DNA of 64,000 bases from Corynebacterium kroppenstedtii (GTDB lineage: Bacteria > Actinomycetota > Actinomycetes > Mycobacteriales > Mycobacteriaceae). Made by a program: the position numbers and the translations under genes. The notes beneath the pieces were generated by a model. It searched no databases and was not told the origin of the DNA. It was given only the letters and a program-made list of their open reading frames with translations. Positions 20,501 through 28,901 of this stretch are shown piece by piece. How positions within the stretch are numbered: the stretch's first letter is position 1; every line of letters starts with the position of its first letter. The stretch spans positions 62,001 to 126,000 of the forward strand of contig NZ_QFRA01000001.1 of the NCBI RefSeq assembly GCF_003243515.1, read 5' to 3'.

Positions 20501-21340
20501 CTACTCAACACCAAAACAATCGAAGAACGAGTCAAGGCCCTCGCAGTACACAAAGAGTACGATGACGAACTGCTCTTCGATCTCCTTTCGGCGTACGGTC
20601 TCTCCAGCAGTAGCATCACCCGCCTCCGAAATGGATCGATCAACATTGCCAAGGATTCTGCTCGAGAATACGCACAGAAGAATGTCGTGTACTACCGCAA
20701 CACTGCGGACTCCACTGAGGCCACGAGCTCCGACCGCTCAGCCACACAGCTCTCCTCCACTGAGCGAGAAACACGCCTTCTTAAAGCAGTTCAGAAATTT
20801 CGTCAATATGAGCGCGTCTCCGGTTCACTACACGCTTCGTCATCGCCTCCGACAACCAATGGTTAGCGGCTGTAGATAGGAAAAGACGCACTTCGCGCTG
20901 AAAAGCACGCGGAAACCAGAACTACAGAAAATGGGGAAGCTCTTCGATGCCTTAGTAGCCAATAATGCGGTTTCTTTAGCGACAGAAGCTGATCGCCACG
21001 GACTCAATATCTTCTTTACTCGGTTACTCTTCTGCTACTTCGCGAAAGACACGGATCTCTTCTCCCAGGGAGCGTTTACCAAGGCCATTGCATCCTACAC
21101 ACATGAAGATGGATCCGATGTAGCACGTGTCATCACAGATATTTTCGCGGCATTAGACATGGCTGATAAATCAGAACTTGCTGAGCATCTTCAGATTTTC
21201 CCCTACGTCAATGGCCACCTTTTCTGCAGATGCTCCTTCTCAAATTCCGAACTTTGATAAAAAGTCCCGGGACCTTCTCATCGAGCTGGGCCGCTTGTGT
21301 TAATCCGGACATCTTCGATTCCATGTTCCAGGCTGTAGCC
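20501..21340 (+). pseudogene. Fossil of a type IIL (MmeI-like) restriction-modification enzyme, N-terminal part
   Basis: Several frames together match the N-terminus and spacer of the large MmeI-type methyltransferase/nuclease fusions. Frame one (from 20501) reads TIEERVKALAVHKEYDDELL and GLSSSSITRLRNGSINIAKD up to FVIASDNQWLAAVD, then a stop near 20903. Another frame from 20931 reads MGKLFDALVANNAVS, LNIFFTRLLFCYFAKDTDLF and IFPYVNGHLF. A third gives DAPSQIPNFDKKSRDLLIEL and a fourth NPDIFDSMFQAVA. It then ends abruptly against the rep fossil near 21340. The methyltransferase and target-recognition parts are missing, so it is non-functional. Confidence 0.75.
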
Positions 21341-22505
21341 GCGGACGCGTCTGGCCATCGTGAGACGATCCCGCATAGGTGGCATCTCCGGCTCCCGGTG
21401 ATCCGCCCCACCGCTTGGGCGATGGTGTAGGCACGCTCATAGGCATCAATGATCGCCGCATCCGTCATCTTCTTACCCGCCTCCCGCAACTGATGAGCGG
21501 TAGCCAACGCATGACGGAACGCCGTCTCATCACGAGCAGCCCGAGTCTCGGTGATCCACAACACCTTCACCCCATCAATACGATCCCCATCAAGTGCTTC
21601 AGCATTAGGCAAATCACCGTCCAAGGAAGCAAGAATCTCGCGGGCTTGTGTGGCTTACCCTCTGCGAGCAACGACCGCCTCAATGAGTTCACGTCCGCTA
21701 GAAAACGCTTGCTCCGGTTTCTGTGACTGTTGCGGGGCATGATGTCCGGTCATGGTTCTCACCTCATCGCGTAGATGGGAAAGCTGATCAACCCGGTGAT
21801 ACTGCACATGCCACCGGTACGCCGTCGGGTCATCGCCGGTGTAAAACGGCGAGCGCGACAACCGGTGAGCAAACGTCGCGTCCCCGCCGAGGTAGTCACC
21901 CAGCATGGTGGTCACCCGGATATTCGACGAATCGGCCCGGTAATCAGCGTAGACGGGTCAATCAGCCAAATCAGTTGGCACTTGCCGTTAGTAGGGTTGA
22001 CCCCGATCCAAGCAGGCCCGAGGTGGCCGAGTGCAAGGAGTGCGAGCTTGTTGTAGACCTCCTGGTGAATATGCTCCACATCCCCGCCACGGTGGCCGTA
22101 GTGGTCGATATCGATGATGATGACCGCTGAGCGTTGTTTGTGGGCGAGCACCACATACTGACATCGGCGCATGGCGTCTGTTTCCACGCGGTAGAGCTTC
22201 GGGACGGTATTGCCGTCTTTGTCTTTACGCCAGGCTTTTTTGAACTCACGGGTGGGGCTTCCCTGAAGGGTTTTTCGCCCCAGGTGGGCAATCAGATTGG
22301 TGCAGTCTTGCTCTGTTACACCAAACGAACCGAGAACGGGACTACCCGCGTCAAGGGTATCGACGATCGTGCGGGCAGCATCCCATCCCGATGACGTCAA
22401 CGACACCCGCGGAGTGTCCGCGTCACTGAAAGCTTTTTCAGACCATTCGTTAGGGTCTAGGCCCTGTGACACGGTAAGGCCTGTTTTATCGGGTACACCC
22501 TTCAA
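21335..22505 (-). pseudogene. Fossil plasmid replication initiator (rep), copy 1, three lesions
   Basis: It resembles the theta-type RepA of corynebacterial plasmids of the pNG2 group. Recognisable parts in order are LIAHLGRKTLQGSPTREF, RCQYVVLAHKQRSAVIIIDI, GPAWIGVNPTNGKCQLIWLI, RLSRSPFYTGDDPTAYRW, FSSGRELIEAVVARRG, AAIIDAYERAYTIAQAV and EPEMPPMRDRLTMARRVRGY. A one-base loss in GACCCGTCTACG near 21950 shifts the frame. An in-frame TAA stands at 21655-21657. A second shift occurs in a GGGG run near 21410. The C-terminus abuts the restriction fossil. The N-terminal 70 residues before LIAHLG are of uncertain origin. Confidence 0.82.
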
Positions 22506-22689
22506 CGAGTTCCCACCCGCCTAACCATTGTGTTGCAGTGACTTTATAGTGCGATGTGTCTGCGTGCATGAGTGGTTCCTTGTTGCGTTGATTAGTCAGC
22601 CCCGTCACAGTGACGGATATGAGTGCTTACTTTTCGTGTCGAATAGCCTCAGAATGGTTCATGTCAAGGCGGTGGGCAAGCTCGTCAAG

Positions 22690-23105
22690 GTCGGCAACCA
22701 AACACGACATCGCCCCATTTGAGTCCATCTATGCAGCGACGTACCCACTCTGGAGCGAGCCCTTCGACGACAAAACCGACCAATGACGATAATCCCCGCC
22801 TATGAAGGTCCAGAGCCCGCACTGGATGAGCATGCCGAGGATCTATCGGACCCCTACAGCCAGATTTGAGGGGCATCCTCCTGTGGTTGCCTGGCTGGTC
22901 AATATCGACAACGAGGACCGGTGCATATTGCTCGGTGGTCAGCATGACGTACTGGCACCGTGCGAACGCCTGAGAAGTCAGGCGGTAATAGCGGGGCCGT
23001 ATCCTGCCGTCCTTGGAGCAACAGCCGGGCACCATTAAGGCACCGCGCATAGGTGCGAGTGTGCATGATCTGCCAGATGACGGTATACCCGATGCTATAA
23101 TCATG
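22690..23105 (-). pseudogene. Fossil plasmid rep, copy 2, heavily degraded
   Basis: The frame reads RPRYYRLTSQAFARCQYVML followed by APVLVVDIDQPGNH, matching the same stretch of RepA as copy 1 (RCQYVVLAHKQRSAVIIIDI). Downstream, the remnant GLAPEWVG in a shifted frame corresponds to GPAWIGVN. No start or complete domain survives. Confidence 0.65.
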
Positions 23106-23312
23106 ACAGTGCCTCCAGCTGTGGCTGGGGGGTAGTCGAAGCCCGTCATGGATTTTCCTGGGCGGGTTTCACTCGTGCATAGAGGTTCTCTTGCCTACTA
23201 ATAGCACCACCGTTATTAGCAATGGGTTACGACACGAAAAGTTTCCCATCTGCTACGATGACCGATTTTACAGATTTACATCTTTACAGCACACGTAAAC
23301 CTGTATTATGTT

Positions 23313-23570
23313 TTAGCGGTGCTCTTTGACGTAGTCCTCGAGATATGACCCGACAATGTCACGGATCGTCAGGCCTTGACGGGCAGCAATAACTTTCAGT
23401 TCAGCGTGCACATCGCGGTCAACCTCGATGGTCATTTTCTTCACATAGTCGCGGGTAGAGGACTGGCGAAACGCTGACTAAACGGACTTTTTAGACGCGG
23501 GTGCTGCTGTCTTCGTAGACTTTCTAGTCAGTGGGGCTTGTTGTACGCGAGCGCGAGATTTATTGGTCAT
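23313..23570 (-). pseudogene. Ribbon-helix-helix partition protein (ParB-like), in-frame TAG
   Basis: An 85-codon frame with a short basic N-terminus (MTNKSRARVQQAPLTRKSTK), a TAG at 23478-23480, and then a clear ribbon-helix-helix domain. That domain is KKMTIEVDRDVHAELKVIAA followed by RQGLTIRDIVGSYLEDYVKEH. Such proteins are the centromere-binding partners of plasmid ParA. Its ATG overlaps the parA stop (ATGA), the standard operon junction. The domain after the stop could still be made from an internal start such as the ATG of KKMTIE. Confidence 0.7.
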
Positions 23571-24028
23571 CACTTCATCATCTCCATCATCTCATCGGCC
23601 ACCTGCTCATAGCCGTGTATATCAAGACCGGGGCAGTAACCAAAGGAAAGATGCATGTCTTCACGCAGTGGGATCTCGGTCGCAAAGTGGGCCATCCCCT
23701 CAGCGTCGAGCGCTTCTCGCGCGACCTCAAGCGCGATCGTCCCCTTACGAGCGAAAGTCAGCAAGACGGCGTGCGGGGTGCCACCGACAGCATCACGTAG
23801 CTCCCATATTCGCGACAAGTCGGCGACAGCTGACCTGGTCGGCATGATGATGAAATCGCTAACAGCGATAGCAGCCTCGATGGCATTTTCATCCCCTGGA
23901 GGCACATCGATAAACATCATCTCGTTGTCAGCAATCAAAGCAGCCTGACGGTCAACCCACTTCGGGATCGATAACACACCCAAAGCAAAAGAGGCACGCC
24001 GTATTCGCCACCTCCGCGCAGGAATCAA
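23570..24028 (-). pseudogene. parA: ParA partition ATPase, C-terminal fragment
   Basis: The 152-residue frame covers the second half of a plasmid ParA. It includes the Walker A' region FIDVPPGDENAIEAAIAVSD, FIIMPTRSAVADLSRIWELR and PHAVLLTFARKGTIALEVAR. The deviant Walker A motif KGGVGKT and everything before it are missing. Upstream, a short plus-strand frame at about 24040-24153 (MYPRSTYIDAGLTPSKKAVD) belongs to something else that I do not recognise. The gene is therefore truncated by a junction near 24,030. Confidence 0.75.
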
Positions 24029-24407
24029 AGGGGCAGAACAGGCAGGGGAGATGTATCCCAGATCTACCTACATCGACGCAGGGCTGACACCGTCTAAGAA
24101 AGCCGTCGACGAGTATCGAGAGCCCCACTGTGGCGATGCTTCATTAACTCCCTAAAACCCGTTCGGTAAGCACTCAATCCTTCGCGCCATAATAGCTGGA
24201 GCTTTAGTTTATTACCGTAAATCAACCCTACTATTGTGTTTCCTGGTTCATTCTTCACCACTTGACACTTCACTGTATAAACGACATGTCTCCGGTTATA
24301 AACAATTCCTCTTATTAAAAATTGTGTAAGCCGAGACGCTAAAATTGGGCACCTTTATTGGTAGTGCGACATTACTCCAATAACTATACTAATTCTCTCT
24401 CACTCAA

Positions 24408-25127
24408 TTATCTAGCTTCGATCGCAGAGAATAGGGACGCAGCTGTCGGCGAAATAACATTCTCAACAAGTTTTCCGTCGGAGATGACCACTGCCCTATC
24501 TGCCTGGGCCGCAATTTCCAGGTCATGAGTAACCATAATCACCGTTGTACCCCGAGACGACAGACGAGACAGTTCACCGATCACCACGCCAGTGGACGAC
24601 GAATCAAGCGCACCGGTGGGTTCGTCGGCAAAAAGAACGCGCGGTCTGACAAGGAGAGCTCGAACAATCGCCACGCGCTGCCGCTGCCCACCCGATAACT
24701 GCGCTGGATAAAACTTTAGCTTCTCCCCAATCCCAAAACGCTCAAATTCTCTCCGGATATCTCTCTTAGAGACTCGTTTTTTCGAAAACTTTAGACTCAA
24801 CTCGACATTTTCCAGCGCGGTCATGGAATCGATGAGGTTGTAATCCTGGAATATGAAGCTGGCATTACCTCGCCGCGCACGACTTCGCTCATTCCTCGAC
24901 ATAGAGCCAAGATCGTTACCACAGAGTATTGACTTTCCAGAATCAAACGTCTCTAATCCAGATATGCAATACAAAAACGTCGATTTTCCTGAACCCGACG
25001 GTCCAACTATCGATACAAATTCACCCTCCCCCGCAGAGAAATGAATCCCTTTGAGTATTTCATCATAATCCCGTCTATTTATCTGGAAGGATTTCTTGAG
25101 ATTTGAAACCTCTACAAGACTGTTCAT
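24408..25127 (-). CDS. ABC exporter ATP-binding protein (LolD/MacB/BceA type)
   Basis: A 239-residue ATPase with Walker A (GPSGSGKST, about residue 41), signature LSGGQRQRVAIVRALL, Walker B with catalytic Glu (RVLFADEPTGALD) and the switch histidine (VTHD). All active residues are intact. The family exports peptides or lipoproteins or resists antimicrobial peptides. It lies 8 bases after the FtsX-type permease gene and is surely co-transcribed with it. The pair is AT-richer than its neighbours and sits between plasmid fossils, so it was probably acquired. No response regulator or kinase is adjacent. Confidence 0.88.
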   Translation of the reverse strand: MNSLVEVSNLKKSFQINRRDYDEILKGIHFSAGEGEFVSIVGPSGSGKSTFLYCISGLETFDSGKSILCGNDLGSMSRNERSRARRGNASFIFQDYNLIDSMTALENVELSLKFSKKRVSKRDIRREFERFGIGEKLKFYPAQLSGGQRQRVAIVRALLVRPRVLFADEPTGALDSSSTGVVIGELSRLSSRGTTVIMVTHDLEIAAQADRAVVISDGKLVENVISPTAASLFSAIEAR

Positions 25128-25135
25128 TATAGGAT

Positions 25136-26509
25136 CTACCTCGTTAAGGTCGTGACGTTCAGCTCTGAGGAGCTTCGCATGGTCGGTACAATTATTGAAA
25201 TCGACAAGAGTATGAAACTTACAGTGAGTAAGAGAAACGTCTCGCCCCCAAACCAGACTGGCGACGCATGCGGAACAGGACCTGCAGCGAGTACTTTACC
25301 CATAACACACGCGTTAACCGCTAGTATGAGGAACGCTATAATAGTTGAGGACATATAATATATTAGCGATTCACAGACTGCTGCAGCACGGATTGTTGAC
25401 GGCTGGGCTCCGAGGACCTCAAGAAGCGTAATGTCATGATTTCTCAACCTGCTTGTCAAATATACAGAGACAATAGCAGACGACGCAGCAATAATTACCG
25501 GTAGGCCGAAAATTAAAATAATTTGTCCAGGAGGGCTAACTTGTAACTCCTCTTCACTTTGGCCGAGAGCAACAGAAACATTCTTGGTTTGAGCAACCAT
25601 GCCAAACACAGACCCCACGGAGGAAGCAGCAACAACCAACGGAGTAATCACCGACGTTGAGACAATCGATCGTCGACACGCGGATGTCTTAGCAATAAAC
25701 CACGAATCGGACTTCGTAAAAGAAAACAAAGCGCCGACAAGTCTCACAACAGGACGAACCAACGCTTTATCAGAAATTCCATATGCCAACAGCAAACCGA
25801 GAGCCGCTCCCCAATACGCAGAGATCAGCCCACCTAAAGTATCTGGGTTGGTCACCGGTGAGGTATTAGCAATTGCTATATAGCCGGCAGCTACACCACC
25901 TACGATCGCTATCGAAAGGAATAAGCGTAGGACCCCAGTTTTGCCCCGTTGCTCGGGAACTTCTGCAACAGCCTGGACGGGATCGATCGTAGACATACTT
26001 GCCGATCCAAAAAGCGTTGCTAAAAGGACAACTCCGAAGGAGCTTAGGGGGCCAGAGACGAGGGCACCGATGTTGATCGACTCTGACGCTAGCCCCGGCG
26101 TGAGTAAGAAACCGGTCCGCTTCACCATATCGGTGAAGGCAGGCCACGAGATATAACCGAGAAATGCGCCCAACAACGACCCGACTAATGACGATAGCGA
26201 AGCTAATAGAACATAACGCCACCGGGCCTGACGCGGTGACGCCCCGATAACCTGCCACAACGCCACTCGCCGGGAATCTTGCCGAATCGCGAGGCGAACC
26301 ACACTCGGCGCGCACAACATGACTGACATACACGTTAAGGCAATCTGCAAGCCTCCGATTGCAGCGAACTGTGCACCAGCATCAGTCCCCGAGGCTTGAG
26401 CACCAACAATGGTCAAACCTAATGACAGCGTGAGCATCCAGGAGGACACCGCAGTCATGATCAGGATCGAAACCGCCATCGAATGAAGATCTCTAAGCTC
26501 TTTAAGCAC
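25136..26509 (-). CDS. FtsX-like ABC exporter permease
   Basis: A 457-residue permease with about eight to ten hydrophobic segments: an N-terminal one, three around residues 60-185 typical of an FtsX domain (VALWQVIGASPRQARWRYV is the coupling loop), a central group, and a second FtsX-like group at the end (LLEVLGAQPSTIRAAAV is the second coupling loop). This duplicated form resembles BceB/MacB-type exporters. The partner ATPase is directly downstream. Expression may be controlled through the palindrome at 26694-26728, about 185 bases upstream. The substrate is unknown. Confidence 0.82.
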   Translation of the reverse strand: MLKELRDLHSMAVSILIMTAVSSWMLTLSLGLTIVGAQASGTDAGAQFAAIGGLQIALTCMSVMLCAPSVVRLAIRQDSRRVALWQVIGASPRQARWRYVLLASLSSLVGSLLGAFLGYISWPAFTDMVKRTGFLLTPGLASESINIGALVSGPLSSFGVVLLATLFGSASMSTIDPVQAVAEVPEQRGKTGVLRLFLSIAIVGGVAAGYIAIANTSPVTNPDTLGGLISAYWGAALGLLLAYGISDKALVRPVVRLVGALFSFTKSDSWFIAKTSACRRSIVSTSVITPLVVAASSVGSVFGMVAQTKNVSVALGQSEEELQVSPPGQIILIFGLPVIIAASSAIVSVYLTSRLRNHDITLLEVLGAQPSTIRAAAVCESLIYYMSSTIIAFLILAVNACVMGKVLAAGPVPHASPVWFGGETFLLLTVSFILLSISIIVPTMRSSSELNVTTLTR

Positions 26510-26693
26510 ACCAACGTCTCCCTATACATAACGAATAATTGAAATAGAAACAACAAGAAGAACGTAAACGATTATAAACAATATACTCACATATTTCACA
26601 ACAGTGACGATAGTGCTTTTTTATATCTAAATTCTTTAACATCGAAAACAATCAACATTGCCTTAAACCCATCAGAGTTGATAAATGGTAAAC

Positions 26694-26728
26694 TGTTTAT
26701 AGCCATTCCGAAAGAATAGCTATAAACA
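26694..26728. promoter_or_regulatory. Palindrome upstream of the ABC exporter
   Basis: TGTTTATAGC (26694-26703) and GCTATAAACA (26719-26728) are perfect complements; the inner ATTC/GAAT extends the hairpin across one mismatch. It lies in an AT-rich leader with no T-run after it, so an operator is more likely than a terminator. No regulator gene is adjacent. Confidence 0.5.
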
Positions 26729-26790
26729 GGAATATACACTTAATAACAAGTATGTGATTTACACTGTAGACATCCGTAAATAAAAATGAG

Positions 26791-26824
26791 CGTCGATCAG
26801 GCGGCAACCTGTCGACGTTCGCTT
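26791..26824. terminator. Hairpin at the edge of the exporter region
   Basis: CGTCGA-T-CAGG pairs with CCTG-TCGACG around a 6-base loop, with one bulged T. It is followed by TTCGCTTTAC and preceded by TAAAAA. It could terminate transcripts entering from either side. Confidence 0.4.
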
Positions 26825-26875
26825 TACGCCCCAGCAGCACCTAGGAAGGAAGCCTATTTATGAGTCTACCTAATA

Positions 26876-27009
26876 GGAGCGCGTCACTGGTAGATCACCA
26901 GCATCTTATTGCTCACCTTGGACGCAAAACTTTGCAGGGAAGCCCTACTCGCGATTTCAAAGCCGCCTGGCACAAAGATAAAAACGGTCATATTGTCCCT
27001 AAGATTTAG
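26876..27009 (+). pseudogene. Fossil plasmid rep, copy 3, on the opposite strand
   Basis: The frame reads LIAHLGRKTLQGSPTRDF then KAAWHKDKNGHIVPK before a stop. This is nearly identical to copy 1 (LIAHLGRKTLQGSPTREF, KKAWRKDKDGNTVPK) but is oriented plus. Only about 40 codons survive. The region 27,010-27,384 that follows has no gene I can support beyond the short tail repeat. Confidence 0.75.
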
Positions 27010-27034
27010 CTACTACGACAAAGTTCGCTCCGGT

Positions 27035-27091
27035 GATATTAAATACAAATCCGGCCTGCTTGTCCCAATTACTCCGGTCAAAGACCGCTAA
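27035..27091 (+). repeat. Coding tail repeat, copy A
   Basis: It encodes DIKYKSGLLVPITPVKDR and a stop. A diverged copy at 28835-28891 encodes DKYESSLLAPVTPAKDQ and a stop. The shared pattern is KY-S-LL-P-TP-KD then stop. A third, weaker remnant (QSGLLIS) is at 27257-27292. They look like C-termini of one gene family cut off from their bodies. Confidence 0.5.
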
Positions 27092-27384
27092 CGCCCTGGT
27101 TTTGTCAGGGGTGGCTGTCACCATAACGAGGAGCTGGAATCCGGAAGGACCTTATCGTCGATTACCTGGCTAAAGTAGCGTGGAATAACCCTTGATCGTA
27201 GTCCAAGATTTCAAATCGCATCTAAGAATCTTTATTTAGAAGGTTTCTGTGACGATGTACGAATACAATCCGGGCTGCTGATAAGTACCCAATAGTTTGG
27301 TCTACTTTCGTGCCCCGATAAAAAGAATATAAAGATATTCGCTTACACGACGCGTTCCTTAACGTGGTGACCTTATCAACCGAG

Positions 27385-28593
27385 CTAAATTTCACCGTTT
27401 TCTATGTAGTCGCCCAGGGTGCGTCCATTTTTCGTCTCTCCAGAACGTACGTGAGTTAGCTGCGTTGCCGTTAACGAACATTCCGGCCTTATTGGGTGAT
27501 GTGAAAGGAATGTCTCCCCCACCGTCACATCCCCCTCAATCAGATGGGTGTGATGCGCTCGATCCTTGGCGACAGATTCCGTTTTAGCCTGAAGGAGCCA
27601 ACTGTCCTTCTTGAGTACCCATTCGTTGCCACTGCGCACAAGAGTAGCCCGATTCTCTTTAGGTCAGTGACTATAGAACTCGTTGCTCACCTCCCGGACA
27701 GGACCGCGCGACTCCACGTAAAGATCTTCATCTTCACCCAGCAGAGGTACTTCCGCGTGCTGCTTACTCTCCAATGGCGGTTCCAGAATCATGATACCCA
27801 TGGTGGCTAACATCAGACGGGTGTTCTCGACGATCTTACTGATGCGATATCTCAGGTGGTCACGCACCTTACCTGCGTGGGCACCGGTGCAGTTTGACAT
27901 GTGGGTACGTCCGGCCTTGCGAGCCAAGGTGATAAAGGCATCTTCCATCAAATCTAACTCGGTTGGCCCGAAATCTTCAGGTGGAGCGACCAGCATGATC
28001 GCGCGCTCGCAGAACCTGTGTTTGCCGTTGCGCATGTTTTCCAGGATGTGCTGGATGGTACCAAGATGGTCATCTTTCCTCACGACTGCTTTGCCGATGT
28101 AGAGGTTCTCCTCGTCGCTTTCTAACTGGCCAATCACGAAGTAAATACCGACCAGATTTATTTTCTGGTGATCATGGTACTCCTTGAGCGAGCACCTAGA
28201 CACGATGTAGAGGTCGTACTTAGTGTCAGGGATGTGGACATGGATAGGGCCATCATAACGGCCCTCAAGCAACGTAAGGTCTAGCCCGAGTGGCTCAGGT
28301 GTGCCTTTCATGATTCCGTATTCCTTCCGAAAAGCAGAATAGTACGAGTATGAGCCTGCTACACCCTGCGTTTCCAGCGTATCTGCTATTTTCCATTTTG
28401 GATCAATAATGCGTGCAGACCAAAACTTCAACGGCGGTAGAAACCTATAATCACGGCCACCTTTGTAGATGAATTCAACGCTTTCCTCTGCAACGTATTG
28501 CGAAGTTCCGCCAGGAAGTTTTTCGTAGGTTATGAGATGCTCCTTTTTCCTTTTCTCCCGGAGAACCGACTTTGTTTGGTCGATATCTTGAAC
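27385..28593 (-). pseudogene. GIY-YIG nuclease-family protein, interrupted by in-frame TGA
   Basis: The frame runs from a TGA at 28594-28596 down to 27385 with one internal TGA at 27664-27666. The GIY-YIG-like core is LVGIYFVIGQLESDEENLYI followed by GKA, then HILENMRNGKHRFCERAIML and LDLMEDAFITLARKAGRTHM. After the internal stop, the same frame continues as PKENRATLVRSGNEWVLKKD, the expected C-terminal domain. No ATG, GTG or TTG start precedes the TTG at 28429-28431, although EHLITYEKLPGGTSQYVAEE upstream reads as real protein. Gene and start are therefore both damaged. Such proteins occur near restriction genes. Confidence 0.65.
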
Positions 28594-28596
28594 TCA

Positions 28597-28891
28597 GGTT
28601 CTACGGGAGTTATCGGCAACCGCATAGCCCACTAGAGCTTTAATCTCATTGAACTTGACCGAGAAATCTACGAGCCTTTCATCTAGCTGACTAGCGTTGT
28701 AAGCCTGCTCGAAAGTGACACGATGACTGCCCGTAGACGTTTCCTACTGAGCTGAGCAAGACGCTCAATCCTTTGAGAAATCTCACCTCAAGCTCCGTTT
28801 CCTCTACACACGCTGCACTGCCGGGACTAGCTGAATAGATAAGTACGAATCAAGCCTGCTTGCACCAGTTACACCAGCCAAAGACCAGTAG
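28597..28891. other. Residual coding fragments between the GIY-YIG pseudogene and the GH76 gene
   Basis: On the minus strand an open stretch reads SHRVTFEQAYNASQLDERLV and FNEIKALVGYAVADNSRRT before a TGA. An adjacent frame reads EISQRIERLAQLSRKR. They look like parts of one helical protein, but I cannot name the family. On the plus strand the tail repeat copy B (28835-28891) ends the stretch. Confidence 0.35.
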
Positions 28892-28901
28892 CGGCGTACC
28901 C

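Noticed and set aside
24040..24153. Plus-strand frame MYPRSTYIDAGLTPSKKAVD as a new gene
   Set aside because: It is only about 38 codons, starts at a fragment junction next to truncated parA, and shows no family motif; probably a gene remnant.
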